From: Lepeophtheirus salmonis
Lineage: Eukaryota; Arthropoda; Copepoda; Siphonostomatoida; Caligidae
Reading direction: 5' to 3'
DNA length: 64,000 nt
Assembly (NCBI RefSeq): GCF_016086655.4
Contig: NC_052140.2
Span: 22,258,001-22,322,000, forward strand
The notes beneath the pieces were generated by a model. The model worked only from the letters and a program-made list of their open reading frames with translations, was not told the DNA's origin and searched no databases. The position numbers and the translations under genes were made by a program. Positions 43,439-54,492 of the stretch are shown here, one piece after another (position 1 is the first letter of the stretch; each line of letters begins with the position of its first letter).

Positions 43439-44596
43439 TAACAGAGGTGTATAAAATATGTCCTAGTATGTGGGAAAATCACTTTTCAGTAGGTAAAATT
43501 TTCAAGAAGTTTCCACTTATGAAAAAGTCTTGAAAAATGGGATGCGATTCAAAATATCCAACAACTCGGATTTCGTACGCATCTGTCAACTCTCAAAAAA
43601 AAATGGCACATTTTCTAGTGGGGATCAATGATGGCCAAAATATTCACGGGACAATTTCAACTATGTAATAATCTTATCAGATTTTATCGTCCCTACAAGG
43701 ATTTTGGGATAACTTTTAATTGTATAAATAACATTTTACAGTACAGAAGAAAAGACTATCATTGCTAGTATTTCAAAATGTATGAGCCCATATTGGCCAA
43801 CAGAATATGGAAGAGGAACAAATTGACACTGCGCACATTGGAGCAATTATGTTATCTGCTTCAGCAAGGTATACTGTATTTAAACTGAATATACCGAGCC
43901 TAACCACCGATCCATGATGGAGGTACGCATTTGGATTAACAAAATACTTCCCATCAACTTCTGCTAGGCATTTGAAAATGCTAACACGCGTCATCAACTA
44001 TTACAAGAAGCATATTTCAATATAAAACTTGAATATTTTCATAGGTTAGATTTGTTTTTTGTTAATAATTTTGTATACATTTACATACATTTATAAAACA
44101 TGTTTTTAATGATTAATGCATGATAGCCAATGACAACAAATTTAGGTCTCTAAATAGGAAATAAATTTTAAACTATAATGTTTATTTATGTATGCATATA
44201 TTACGCAAATTTCCTGTTTATTTAAAATAAAGACCTTCCGGGGGAGAAGAAAAGAACTCAAACTTGACCATACCGGAAAATTGGTATATTATCCTAACAC
44301 AACATCAACTCGATACAGAGCTCAAACACTGAAAATGTTGGTCCAAATCTAACACTAGAGTTAACACTGCATGTGGGAGGATGCTCTTGGTTTTGCTATA
44401 TATGCTGCTTGATTAATGCCAATGCAACCCGACCCCAATTTCTGCATAGTGATATCCAGTTTTTATGGGAAGCTTCAGGAAAATGGCTCGTCATTGACAA
44501 TCAGGAGTGTTTCTTGGATATATACAATTGCATCAGTCACATTGCAAGAAACACAATGCCCATCAGATTGATTGATCCACCCCTATTAATCTGACC
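43439..44596. other. Mostly unassigned DNA
   Basis: Two overlapping open stretches on opposite strands near 43,745-43,997 (plus TIIASISKCMSPYWPTEY; minus VSIFKCLAEVDGKYFVNPN) cannot both be real and neither is recognised. 44,260-44,590 precedes the mariner tail and may belong to it, but is unreadable. Confidence 0.35.
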
Positions 44597-44789
44597 TACC
44601 CCCAGAAGACTTCTTCTTGTTCCTCAAGGCCAAAGAGACCAAGTCTGGTGCCTCAGTTTGCTGGTAGTAATACTGCCAAGCCAGAGTGGGAAACCATTAC
44701 CATAGATTACTACGAGACAACTTTTAACAAGTGAGTAGAGAGGTGGGACAAGCTTAAATAAGAGAAATAGAGATTATGTAGAGAAGTAA
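44597..44789 (+). pseudogene. mariner transposase C-terminal tail
   Basis: The plus strand reads PEDFFLFLKAKETKSGA (family SPDLAPCDFFLFPKLK), then after a shift WETITIDYYETTFNK, stop, VERWDKL, and NRDYVEK with TAA at 44,787-44,789. The F-x-x-W-x-x-R-W-D-K and GDYxE ends are typical of mariner. PEDFF aligns with the catalytic block in which the final aspartate sits. Decayed. Confidence 0.6.
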
Positions 44790-45044
44790 TGCAGAATAAA
44801 GTTTTTCCTAAACCTAGTAGTTTAACTTATGGATGTTCATTCGTAATAAGACCCTTAGATCAGGGGACGACGTGGGAGATCTTGTCATAATTCATTCCTG
44901 AGTCAAAATGTCCTAACGTACGATTTACTCTGACTTCCATCTCAGTTTTAACCTTAGTTTAATGAATTTTTATTGTTTTATAAGAATTAATTGTGTGCAG
45001 AAACAAACTATTATAAACATTTTGTCATCATGTGTAAGAAAAAA

Positions 45045-45300
45045 ATTAAAAGCAGTGTATCTCAGATCTCCTATATGCTGAGGTTGGGGTAGTAAGGATT
45101 ATGAACATTGAGAGTTACTCTCACGAGCCTGCTTATTAACAACAATTTAAAGAGAGATCATGAGTTCCTGTCCTGCTTGAAGAAGGAGATCAAGGAGGAC
45201 CTTACAATATCAATGAGTCGTCTGGTAAACGACTTCTCTGTGTGTTTTCCACCCTCTGACTGAGATCGTGAAGACCAAAAGGCTCGAGAGATCATGTTTT
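45045..45300 (+). pseudogene. Tc1-like transposase N-terminal fragment
   Basis: The plus strand, mixed frames: DLLYAEVGVVRIMNIESYS then SCLKKEIKEDLTISMSRLVN and DFSVCFPP. It matches in DNA and protein the N-termini at 28.6 kb (AAEVEVVRIMNIVKCSR) and 51.6 kb (CTCCTAGATACTGAAGTTGA versus CTCCTATATGCTGAGGTTGG). The LKKEIKEDLTISMSRL phrase matches the Tc1 second helix-turn-helix (EDPTMSMRKLA). No catalytic part. Confidence 0.55.
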
Positions 45301-46039
45301 CTGTCCGGCCATTAATGAGCTCTAGGTAGAGTCTACCTAAAAGTTATACTCCATGCTCCGGGTCAAATTGGTAGACCCTAAGCATGGAGTCACTTTTGAT
45401 ACAATCTGTGACGTCAGTGAACACACACTCCGTACAAAACAAAGAATAAGGTAAGAGAGAACAAAATTGTGTCCATGAGAATAAATCTGTAGGAACTCGG
45501 AAACTCGTGTTTTTTCCCCCCGAGTTCCTCTTGATTTAATTATAACTGTGTACATATTTTTATGAGGATGATGATGTTCCCTAGAAAATTACCGTCAATT
45601 AAAGAAAATGACCGATTATCACAATTATTTGAAGTTATTGTTATTTACAGGAAATTACTGATTTATTTGTACAAATTTCCTTAATGTGTTTGATATATGC
45701 GAACAAGTGAACAGGAAGTGAATTACCTGTTGTTGTTGACAAAGAGTTATTCATGTACATACCTATAGACTACTTATTCATAGTTTAAAACAAAAAGGAA
45801 TTTGCAATTCTATTAAGTACATATGTATATATGTTCAAAAAGAGAGTTGTAGACTCTAAGCATTTTCTTGCGTAGGAGGGTAACCACAAATGTGTGCACT
45901 CAAGAATTGTTGAGAGTAACACTGCCAAGTTAGTAGGGTTGTAAATTGTGAGCATTTTCGGTATGTAAGAATAAAAAATAACAATAAATAAAATGTTAAC
46001 AATCATTTTGACGAATGTATTGAAGATGACCAAATTATG
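45301..46039. other. AT-rich spacer, no gene seen
   Basis: Two minus-strand open frames of 72 and 82 codons are hydrophobic and without resemblance to known families; not called. Confidence 0.4.
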
Positions 46040-46740
46040 TAGCGGGTGGTCCTTTCAAAATGAACACTTACTAGTTCAATAATTAATGAAAGTTGAGTGA
46101 TTGAAAATAATTCATGTTTCAATATATATTTATAAATAAAGAATTAGTTACAAAACAAAACCAACCTGAGCTGTCTTGCTTACGTACAAGTAGAGAAAAA
46201 AACAATTGAACATGATCAACAAATTTCCATTCACGTACGTATATCAAGCAATTGAGTGTCTCCAGGAGCATCGTTTTGACCGTCAGAAAGTCAGAAAGGA
46301 AGAAGGGTTTTGTCGAAAAAGGTCAAACTGGATACAGAAGAGTTAAAGAAATCAGCCCAGGCAAATCCCCTCAAGTCCATCAGGCTCCATGCAAAAGATC
46401 TCTGGTTTTTCTTCACGCCAGACTGTGCAGAGAGCTATTAAAAAAAGTGGCTGTAAGCAGTCTAATGAGGATGGAGAGGCCACTTTTGACACCAGCAATG
46501 AACGAAACCTATCTCCTCCGTTGCAATACTTTTTGAACTCTAAGCATTCATCAAACAACAAGGTTCATAAAAGATACTGTCATCCAGAAATGGGACTCCA
46601 TGACAGATAACTAAAGCTGCAGTGGGTATCATGCCTTCCCCCACCGCCTGGAAGCCATTATTGCCGCATACGGCGGCAACATTAAGAGACCTCAGGTACA
46701 TATATATTTATAGTGTTAATTTTTTTGAAAAGTTATAAGA
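46040..46740 (+). mobile_element. mariner-like element, family MLE-A, 3'-truncated deletion derivative
   Basis: The left end TAGCGGGTGGTCC then AAATGAACACTTAC corresponds to the left end at 15,618 (CCGGGTTGTCC). The right end is not found: similarity stops shortly after ATAGTGTTAATTTTTTTGAAA near 46,728, and a DR1 repeat follows, so the 3' end was lost or replaced. Confidence 0.75.
46190..46690 (+). pseudogene. MLE-A transposase, internally deleted
   Basis: The plus strand, mixed frames: YQAIECLQEHRFD (helix-turn-helix), GKSPQVHQAPCKRS, FSSRQTVQRAIKKSG, MRMERPLLTPAMNETYLLR. The deletion junction is CAATACTTTTTGAACTCTAA. The tail is IQKWDSMTD then FPHRLEAIIAAYGGNI. Same design as the copies at 11, 16 and 31 kb. 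GGNI replaces the usual GGYIND end and the stop is lost. Confidence 0.75.
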
Positions 46741-46744
46741 GGAA

Positions 46745-46870
46745 ATAAGTAAACACAAATATAATTCCATATCCAGAAAAGAATTACTCAGAATGTTGAT
46801 CATCAATTATATTTGGAAACCAACACGGACTAATACTTATAACTTTACGACTAATCCTCAGAGTTACTCT
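46745..46870 (+). repeat. DR1 dispersed repeat, 3' part of a unit
   Basis: AAGAATTACTCAGAATGTTG and ACACGGACTAATACTTATAA in DR1 order, directly after the truncated MLE-A copy. Confidence 0.5.
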
Positions 46871-47099
46871 CCAGTCTCCATCATTCATGAGGACAGTGTA
46901 CTCGTCGTGACACTTGATACTTATGAAATATGTCTGAGAAAGTAGAACGGCTTTTTGCAGTTGGCAATCTTATCAGACTTCTTTACTTACTGACGCTGCT
47001 AACCTTATTATTTAATTCTTGAAGACAGAACATCCAAGTATCAAGTATTCATTAGTGCGGGTGTCCATGACAGACAAAGAGTCACATTAAGGGTTTGTT

Positions 47100-47310
47100 T
47101 GGAATTATAAGTGCCTTGTTGAACTCGGAGTAGAATTGGAGATCGACTTTGGAGTAATTTTTTCCCTACTTATATGTCCTAGAAAAATATGGGTGGGATT
47201 TTTGTTTACTTCCTTTCTCTCACGGCTATTTTCAGCTGATCTAATATAACGGCATGACAGCTAAACTACGCCCCTCTCATTTATTCTTCATATTGTCAGG
47301 GTTACCATAC
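47100..47310 (-). repeat. DR1 dispersed repeat, one good unit
   Basis: The minus strand reads, in order: GGTAACCCTGACAATATGAA, TAGTTTAGCTGTCATGCCG, AGATCAGCTGAAAATAGCCG, TTACTCCAAAGTCGATCTCC, AATTCTACTCCGAGTTCAAC. One of the clearest copies of the unit. Confidence 0.7.
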
Positions 47311-47319
47311 ATGCATCCA

Positions 47320-47960
47320 GAGAAGTTGGGATGGAGGTCTTGTAGTCCTCCCCCTCCCCCTTCAAATAAAGAAATAAAGAGTTGTTTTGTTTTTTACTAG
47401 AAAATTTAATATTTGAAATTATTTTTCAAAAAGTTTGATTTTAAAGTTTTAACTTTTTGAAAATAGTGGTGTATTTTTGAATTTTTCTTCGAACAAAATA
47501 ATTTTTTGTTCTTAAATTTTTGATGAATAGCTATAGATTTTTTAAAATTTTCTCTAAACAATTGAATATTTGAATTTTTTTTTCGTACATCTTGAATTTT
47601 TGAAAAAAAATGTCCAAAAAAATTAGTTATTTAAGAAAAGCAATGGGTTTTTGAATTTTCTTTTCAAAAAATTTTTTTTTTTTTTGTAGCTGTTCTAATT
47701 TTTTTTCCAAAAAAATTATTTTAAGATATTTTTTGAACAGTTGTGAATTTTTCAAGACGCTATATAGAATTTGTTGTCCAAAAAATTAACTTTTTGAAAA
47801 TAACTGTGGATTTTGAATTTTTTTTCTAAAAAAATAATTTTTGCTTTTAACTTATGAATTTGTTTTGCTAAAAAATATAATTGTTGCATGTTTTTTCAAA
47901 AAAATTCCAAAAACCAAGCACCCCCCTCCCTTCAAGAAAAATCAAAAACTTACTCCTCTA
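47320..47960 (+). repeat. AT-rich 48-bp minisatellite element (LC1), plus orientation
   Basis: Begins with a CT/C-rich block (CCTCCCCCTCCCCC at 47,347-47,360). Repeats TTGAAAATAG/TTGATGAATAGCTATAG/TTTTTGAATTTTT phrases at about 48-bp spacing. Ends TTCCAAAAACCAAGCACCCC then CCCTCCC at 47,907-47,931, the same terminal phrase as the 35.5-kb copy. Confidence 0.6.
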
Positions 47961-48619
47961 ACATGTTTTTTATGCCATCTTGATTTTATGTTTAGGGATT
48001 TTTAATGAAAGTGCAATGTGAACAACTGAAAATTGAATGACAACTATCTACAATTGTAGGTCGTACAAAAGTGCTTAGAATTTACACATCTAATTAATCA
48101 TGTACCTACAAGTATTTACTGTATATTTACACATACTTTAAAGCATAAAGGAATTTGCAATTCGTTTAAGTACCTTTGTAAAATGTTGTAATTATCATCC
48201 AAAACTATTTTTAACTCCAAGGCAGGAGGTCAATTCAAAATGGAAGAATATCATATTCTGAGGGCGTGGGAATGGTCTATAATATATATAATTATCATTT
48301 TACGTTTATGCACATTTTTTTTAATCGATCAAAAATAGCTTCATTTGCTCCCCCTACTGCTAATACTTGAAATGCATTTTTGTTATTATTATTTTTTTTT
48401 TTAAAGAAAATTCCGAAAACTATTGTCCTTGTTAACAAAGGATTGATTATACCATGATGATGATAACAGTGCAGTATGTACTCAAAGTAAATAAATACAT
48501 AATTAGGTATGTTATGGGTCATATGTAGAAAGAACACACACAGATTTATCCTCAAAGAAAAATATATTATTCATTATGTGTCACCATAAAAACAATCCTG
48601 AACAATGAGCAAGTAAAAA
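47961..48619. other. AT-rich spacer, no gene seen
   Basis: ATT-rich simple sequence at 48,379-48,405. No supported gene. Confidence 0.4.
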
Positions 48620-48960
48620 AATACTTCCGTCACATATTTATGGGGTGGGTTAAGATAACCAATAATTTAAGCTACAGTTAAGAACTTTGATTTGATTCAT
48701 GAGACTTTTATTGGACCCGATATAGTCAAATAAAATCAATGAATTTTAATCATTATTTTATTCTATCGATCCATTTTAACTGCTTTAAGGGAAATTTGTG
48801 TTATAGGCAGAGTAGTGTTAATAAAAACTATTTGGTGATAGAAAAGGATGATACGTTGTTGAAGAGCAACAATGTAACCTATGTTCAAATGTGATAAGAA
48901 TGGTTATAAATTGCTTTTGTGTTGACAGGCCACATTTTAAATACATATTGGTGTCTGATA
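48620..48960 (+). repeat. Single copy of the 18-kb, 470-bp repeat
   Basis: GGGTTAAGATAACCAATAAT, TATTGGACCCGATATAGTC, ATCGATCCATTTTAACTGCT, TTGTTGAAGAGCAACAATGT and GCTTTTGTGTTGACAGGCC follow the same order as in the three tandem units at 18.0-19.35 kb. Confidence 0.55.
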
Positions 48961-49745
48961 TACAGGGTTGTGTTGGTAAATCCGGACCACCGTTAACTGC
49001 ATCGTGATCAATAAGGGGCATAAAATGTATTTACAAGTTCTAATAATAATAAAGATATTTCATTCATCTGCAATCTTTGCCAATCATTCTCTCCATACGA
49101 GGCCTAAAGGATTTGAGGTATTTACCACGTCTTCAAGGGTGGTTGCTGTTCTGTGAATTACTACAGATTTACCTCTATAAATCCTCTTAAAAGAAGTAGT
49201 CCATGGGATTCATATTGAAGGAGTTAGAGGGCCAAATGTTCTGTGGTCCAAAATATAACTTTACTTTGTTAAACATATTTTGAATCTTGCAGGCCTTGTG
49301 AAAGGGAGCTGAGTCTGGTTGAACCAGACACTTGACACCGTTGGCCTCAATTTTAACCAAGGAATCACTTGGTCAGACAGGAGTTCACGGTACCCATGGG
49401 CGTCCATTCTCTCTTTTGGCTCAAAGAAGATGGGGGAATGACAAATACTATTACTGCCAATGACCCCAAGGGTGATGCTACTAGTCGAAAACTTGGTTTT
49501 AAGGACGTGGGGGAACATTAGCTCTCTTTGTGGCCAACCAGGGTTCGTTCTGGATATTGTGGGATCTGTCGACAGTCCATTGTTTCTCAAAAAAAAATTA
49601 AAATGGATTCGGTTACCCTGGGACTTCAAATCGTTTAGTATTTTTCTTCAGCGGCCAGCCGAAGTGAACTTCATTTTGTTTGTATGTCTCTTGTTCATCC
49701 TCAAGTTGGTGTGTGTTTTTGTGAAAATAGACCAAATCGAGTGAA
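48961..49745 (-). pseudogene. Tc1-like transposase, catalytic middle and C-terminus, decayed
   Basis: This is the one relic that keeps the middle of the protein. The minus strand reads LKKNTKRFEVPG, then VDPTIS-like DPTISRTNPGWPQRELMFPH, KTKFSTSSITLGVIGSNSIC, EPKERMDAHGYRELLSDQVI and PWLK. A frame change gives CLVQPDSAPFHKACKIQNMF, which carries the second catalytic aspartate (V-x-Q-D-S-A-P-x-H in intact relatives). It ends PQNIWPSNSFNMNPMDYFF and SFRPRMERMIGKDCR with a stop at 49,064. In the last block N replaces the catalytic D of SPDMNP. The outer end TACAGGGTTGTGTTGGTAAA lies at 48,961. The N-terminus is missing; a plus-strand mariner fragment abuts at 49.75 kb. Confidence 0.75.
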
Positions 49746-49751
49746 GGTCTC

Positions 49752-50005
49752 ATGGTGCAGTTTAGGCGACATACATCCGGGTTTTTGTGCTGTTTAATTA
49801 CTGTAGATGAAACTTGGATACACTCGAAACAGAAACGCAGGGCAAACAGTGGACTGAAAAGATTCTGGTCACCTGAAATGGCAATCACCTTCGTGAACAA
49901 TTATTTTGCTGTGAAAAACGTAGAGTACTATTTGGACGGGTTATAGAGATGGAAGCATCCCTGGGCAAAGTGTGTAGATTTACAAGAAGACGATGTTGAA
50001 AAATA
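49752..50005 (+). pseudogene. mariner transposase fragment with first catalytic aspartate
   Basis: The plus strand reads RRHTSGFLCCLITVDETWIH, where VDETWIH carries the first catalytic D of mariner. Then SKQKRRANSGLKRF, and after a deletion FVNNYFAVKNVEYYLDGL, stop, RWKHPWAKCVDLQEDDVEK, the C-terminal tail (family YFAxxxxxYYxxGIxxLxxRWxKCIxLQGDYVEK). It sits back to back with the minus-strand Tc1 relic, so one element probably inserted into the other. Confidence 0.75.
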
Positions 50006-51301
50006 TAATAAAAAATTATTTTGTATTTGTTAGTTTGGAAACGTTTCAGACCGCTCTCGTAATACAAAAACTCTTCAAACTAAAAAATATTTTATGTCCC
50101 ACATACATATATTATTACTCTGGTCAAAGGATCCTATATTTTGCCTATATCACTACATTTATATCAAAAATGTTTTGCAGTCTCCTCTCTTAATAAATCT
50201 TACCGTAAATATTAAAAAGAGAAAGAATGCTATTAATGACCCTATACTTGAACCGGTATAGAGAGAAATATATCAAACCACTCCCTAGAATACTTAATAA
50301 CTGTCTAGCAGTGATCTTCATGTCCTCAAAATTGACCAGGCCATGTCACCCGACCCTCTCAGATTCGGACAATTTTTGGCAAGGAAGCTCAAACTCTTGA
50401 GTAAATTAAGTGAACCAAATTTCAACACATAATTTTGAGTCGTTCATGAGATACAGATACTCGCCCCACTGCTTTTTTGGCCCAAAAATATTCAACGTTG
50501 CTTTACTGCCTTATTACCCGACGCTACTTTTTCCTGTATATTTTTTTATTCAAAATAGCTCATCTCTTGAAATTTCGTTCTCAACTATTTAGAAGTGTAA
50601 CAACCCCAAAAATGATATCAAAAGTGGAATATTTAAATTTCTTATGACCTAAACTTTTGATTTGTTTTCAAAAAAGGAATCTGAACTATACTTGATGAAG
50701 AATAAAAAAAGTTTCCCACCTCTTATGAATATGAAACTTTGGGAACATGGTCTGCATATACAGGGGTACCACTATGCCAAAAATCGGGCTAGATTTATTA
50801 TTACAGCTCCCAGGGTGAGATCTCAAAGTTAGGTTTTGATGTCTATTTGATATGAAATGCTCCTTACACCTTTTTCAATGTTCGAAAAAGGAGCAAATCT
50901 CTCCGTCTTTCCCGCAATAATACAGACGAATTATGTACAAGGCACATAGATTAATTCATTGTTCATAAATAACATAAAGTTTGGTTATTTATTGGTGAGG
51001 ATTTTCTGATTGAATATGAGTAGAGATACATACATCACTTTGAGATAAGGATTTATTTGATGATTTTTTTTTTTTTTTTCCTTTAGTAAAATTGATTTTT
51101 TCTGTGTGATTGTAAACAATGGTCAGTTTCCACATAAATGTCTTAGGCTTCTCTTCGTAAAGCGTATATACATATAATATATTGTAAGTATATAAACCTT
51201 ATCTCTATAAGAATGTTATGATCTTTCGTCTTGAGGAGCAATTCAGTGGTTCGGTTCCCATCAATGTCATCATATTCTATGTAGATACAACTAAATGAGA
51301 C
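50006..51301. other. Unassigned DNA, no gene supported
   Basis: Balanced-composition stretch at 50,280-50,560 and 50,750-50,940 with short open frames and no recognisable family. T run at about 51,066-51,080. Confidence 0.35.
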
Positions 51302-51683
51302 CTATGACAGTAAAGTCAATACCTCTTTTAGAAGGTTGCGTGAGCTGCTTGTGTATGAGAACAATCGTACGTAGCAATGATAAGTCCTCCTGATAGTACT
51401 AGCAGCCGTGGGGCAGTTATGGGTGAGGTGATTCTTTGAATTTGGTGGAGTTCTCCTTGATCTTTTTCTCCAAGCTGGGTCGATATTTCGTATCCCTCTT
51501 TCAATTGTGGCCTCCAATTTTCTGCTTTCTTTGTGGAGGTATTCTCCATCATCCTACATCTGGCCCACATTGAAAAAACCAGGAGGCTCCTGGAGCACTT
51601 TATAAAGTGCATAATCCTTCCCACCTCAACTTCAGTATCTAGGAGATATGAGATTCGCTGGCTTGAACTTTTTGCTCACTCAT
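51302..51683 (-). pseudogene. Tc1-like transposase N-terminal fragment
   Basis: The minus strand from ATG at 51,683: MSEQKVQASESHIS, stop, then in another frame VGRIMHFIKCSRSLLVFSMW and, shifted again, KLEATIERGIRNIDPAWRKR and SRRTPPNSKNHLTHNCPTAA. It matches the N-termini at 28.6 kb and 45.05 kb. Only the DNA-binding part is left, with at least two frameshifts. Confidence 0.6.
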
Positions 51684-51907
51684 GATGACGAGATGATGAA
51701 ATATTTATTTCAAAAATAACACAACTGAAATGTCAAAAAAAAATGACGAAGCATACCTATATTAATGAGAAAATTAACCTTAATCAACAGTCCACATTTT
51801 ACTGCCCAACTCTGTAAATATATTGGCTTTTCATTCGTATAGAATTTGATTGTTTGGGCTTCTACACCAAACAAAATTGCTTCAAAATAAATGTAGCAAA
51901 CATATTT

Positions 51908-52010
51908 GTAAACGATTGCCGTGACGGACACTCCTCTTGGCTGTATGGGGCTCTAATAGACTTATTTATGTTGTAGGGATTTATGATGGATATGCCAACG
52001 GTACACCAAA
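51908..52010 (-). pseudogene. Short Tc1-like N-terminal scrap
   Basis: The minus strand reads ISIINPYNINKSIRAPYSQE then ECPSR. It matches the relic at 63.7-63.8 kb (ISIQTL, NIKKSIIGPYSQEEV) at both protein and DNA level (shared CCTCTTGGCTGTATGGG). Only about 30 residues remain. Confidence 0.45.
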
Positions 52011-52014
52011 AGTA

Positions 52015-52670
52015 AAATATTAAGGGGAAAAAAATTAAAATTAAATTTCAATTTTATAAACTTTATGGTAAAAAAACCCAAAATCCATTGCTTTTAACAA
52101 AAAATTAAATTATTTGGAAAAAAAATTCCAAATTTTTTAATTTCTTTTTAAAAAAATTTTTTAATTTTTTTTTTCAAAAATTATTACAAAAATGTGGGGT
52201 TTGTGAGATAATTTCCAAAAATAAGGGGCTAGCAACGCCACTGGACGTTACCATTAAATAGTTTGCTTGGTTTTTGGAATTTTTTTGACAAAAAATTAAA
52301 AAATTAAAATTTCTTGAAAATATTTCAAAAATCTACAATTGTATATCAAAATAGAAATGTTTCTGACAAAAATTTAAAAAATAAATTTCAAATATTTAAT
52401 TTTTTGGAAAAAAATGTCCAAAATCCATAGTTCTTAATAGAAAATTAAATTTTTGGGAAAAAAATTCCAAAATTAAATTTCTTCTATAAAAATGTTTAAA
52501 AAAAAAAATTCCAATATAAATTTTAGTCATTTTCATTTTCTAAAATTCACATCTATTCAAAGTCAAATTCCAGAATGATCTTTTTTACCAAAAAATATGT
52601 TTAAAAAAAAAGAAAGTAAAATTTTTTAATTTACGGGGGTTAAAACCCCTCCAGCCCATCCCCTGCGGAT
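52015..52670. repeat. AT-rich 48-bp minisatellite element (LC1), two pieces
   Basis: 52,015-52,250 has A-rich phrases (AAAATCCATTGCTTTTAACA, AAAAAATTCCAAATTTTT) ending GGGGCTAGCAACGCCACTGG. From 52,262 GCTTGGTTTTTGGAATTTTT is the exact inverse of the terminal phrase at 35.9 and 47.9 kb, so the second piece is inverted and runs to GGGGGTTAAAACCCCTCC near 52,650. TGAGATAATTTCCAAAAATA at 52,207 recurs at 53,164 inside the hAT copy. Confidence 0.5.
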
Positions 52671-52754
52671 GAGTCTGTCGAAAAATATGATTTGCAAATT
52701 TTGAGCCTTTTCAAAAAAATAGTAAGATCACTTTAGATTTTAATAAGTGATGGA

Positions 52755-52865
52755 ATCTATACGATCGCTGTACTACACCGCATATAAAAACGTACCACAC
52801 TGTAAGGGTTGTACCAAACGTAACCGCGTACAACCCTCTACTGTACCAGCCCTCTTGAAAATATA
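52755..52865. repeat. Isolated hAT end (GGTACGG-end family)
   Basis: Words CGTACCACACTG, GTACCAAACGTAACCGCGTA, CTGTACCAGCCCTC. Inverted, this starts GAGGGCTGGTACAG, like the ends at 42.78 and 26.5 kb. No partner end is seen close by. Confidence 0.45.
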
Positions 52866-53118
52866 CATTCTGACGCTGCTGGACGAGACTAAGTGAAAGG
52901 GATTGTAACAAAACCATTGGGACTGCTTTATGTCCGGCACGTATTATCAGCTGATATGAGGCACTAGTATCGTGGTAAAACTCGTAGTATATTAAACGAT
53001 ATGTATGACGGAGAAATCCATGCTCAATGCTAAGTTGATACTATGTTAAAATGGCTTCCTTTGGTGTTCAAAGTTTCAGATCCTTTAAAGTTTAATATGG
53101 ATAATGAGTACCCAATTA

Positions 53119-54014
53119 CAGTGGTTCCCAAAGTATGTGTGTGTGGGGAGGGGGGGGGCTTCTGAGATAATTTCCAAAAATAAGAATTTATTTTAAATGT
53201 ACATTATTTTGTATAGCATCTAAGCCTAAGTAATGATGAATATAGATATTTCTTATAAGTCTCTTCTCAATCATTTTAAAAAGTATCACACAGTGTTTCA
53301 TCCCTTTACCAGCGCAGCTAATCATCTGTCGTCTGACATGGAAAATGCACGTATTAAACTTTCATATAGGCAAACAAACAGATTTTGCTAACTAACACTT
53401 GAAGGCTCAACAAATTCTGGACTTGTATGATGAGTGAGTAACCACTGCTGGCCAAAGTAGCTTTAGACTTACGTACACCATTTGGCTCAACTTATTCATG
53501 TGAGATGACTTTTTCTTTATTTACTTATATCAAGAATAAATACAGATCATTGTCGAGTAGGATCTTCAAGTTGCTGACTCAAAAATTAAATCTAAAATAG
53601 ACCTGCTAAGATCAATGCACAGGACACTTCCGTCACATGAAGACTTTGATTCGTTTATGAACCTATCTAGCGATAATTTTGAATTTATTTATCCCAAAAA
53701 GTGAATTGATTGTTTGGAAATGATTCCATGTAGTATATAGGATATTTAACTGATTTAATATTTACAATATGTTCGAGCATTTCTTCGCTGTATTTCCAAT
53801 ATTTTGTAATATATATAGAATTAAAATCTATAGTTAAATCACCTATATTATTTGCCTTTAATTTGAACTTTATAGTGTTGTTATAGCCTTTAAGTCATTT
53901 ATTTGCATAAAATGCAGTCCAAATTTTAAATTATGGTATTTGTATGAGAGGGGTCGCAGATTGTCTAGCCACCTTATTTTGAGGGTCGAACTCAAAAAAG
54001 GTTCGGAACCACTT
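53119..54014 (+). mobile_element. hAT transposon relic (CAGTGGTTCCC-end family), copy B
   Basis: The left end CAGTGGTTCCCAAAGTATG and the inverse right end AAGTGGTTCCGAACCTTTTT then TGAGTTCGA correspond to the ends of copy A at 24.77-25.70 kb. It is 896 bp long, against 925 bp for copy A, in the opposite orientation. Flanking 8-mers CCCAATTA and CCCTTGTG match only in their first three bases. Confidence 0.7.
53300..53704 (+). pseudogene. hAT transposase C-terminal part
   Basis: The plus strand, with frameshifts, gives SNHLSSDMENARIKL-like text and then PFGSTYSCEMTFSLFTYIKN and KYRSLSSRIFKLLTQKLNLK, followed by HRTLPSHEDFDSFMNLSSDN, FEFIYPKK, stop at 53,702-53,704. G-S-T-Y-x-C-E-x-x-F-S then I-K-x-K-Y-R-S is the C-terminal hAT dimerisation signature. 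The last 28 codons are open. The N-terminal zinc finger and catalytic core are absent. Confidence 0.65.
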
Positions 54015-54492
54015 CCCTTGTGGCTATTTTATCACATCAAACAGTCCTTTTACGAGACTAATTCTGACGTCAAAATGACCGACATCAAAAATGCTGACAT
54101 CATGGTCAATCGCTCTATAGATATAAGAGACCAACATGAGGGTTTCAAAATGAATAAAGGACTCTGAGGGAATATTCATATTTTTAAACAAATACCTATT
54201 ACTTTTTTTACCATGAGAACTCATTTTGATATCTGTTAGTATGCTCATGGCCTATCTGTCTACTTACTTGCTTTAATAATGCATTTTAAACATATTCTTT
54301 ACATTTATTTATGTAAATGCTCATTCGTGGGAAATATTCTTTGTGAATGCGTTTGTATCTTGTTATTATTAGTGTTGGATTCGAATTATATTGATCGAGT
54401 TCGAACTTTGAGGATTAAGTCCGGTTAAAAAACCGGTTACCAAATAGGAAAGCTATTCTCGTCAGCTGGCGATACGTAGTTCAGTTAGCATC

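Noticed and set aside
43745..43997. Overlapping open frames on both strands that look protein-like
   Set aside because: They occupy the same bases in opposite directions, neither matches a family, and splice signals are weak. Left uncalled.
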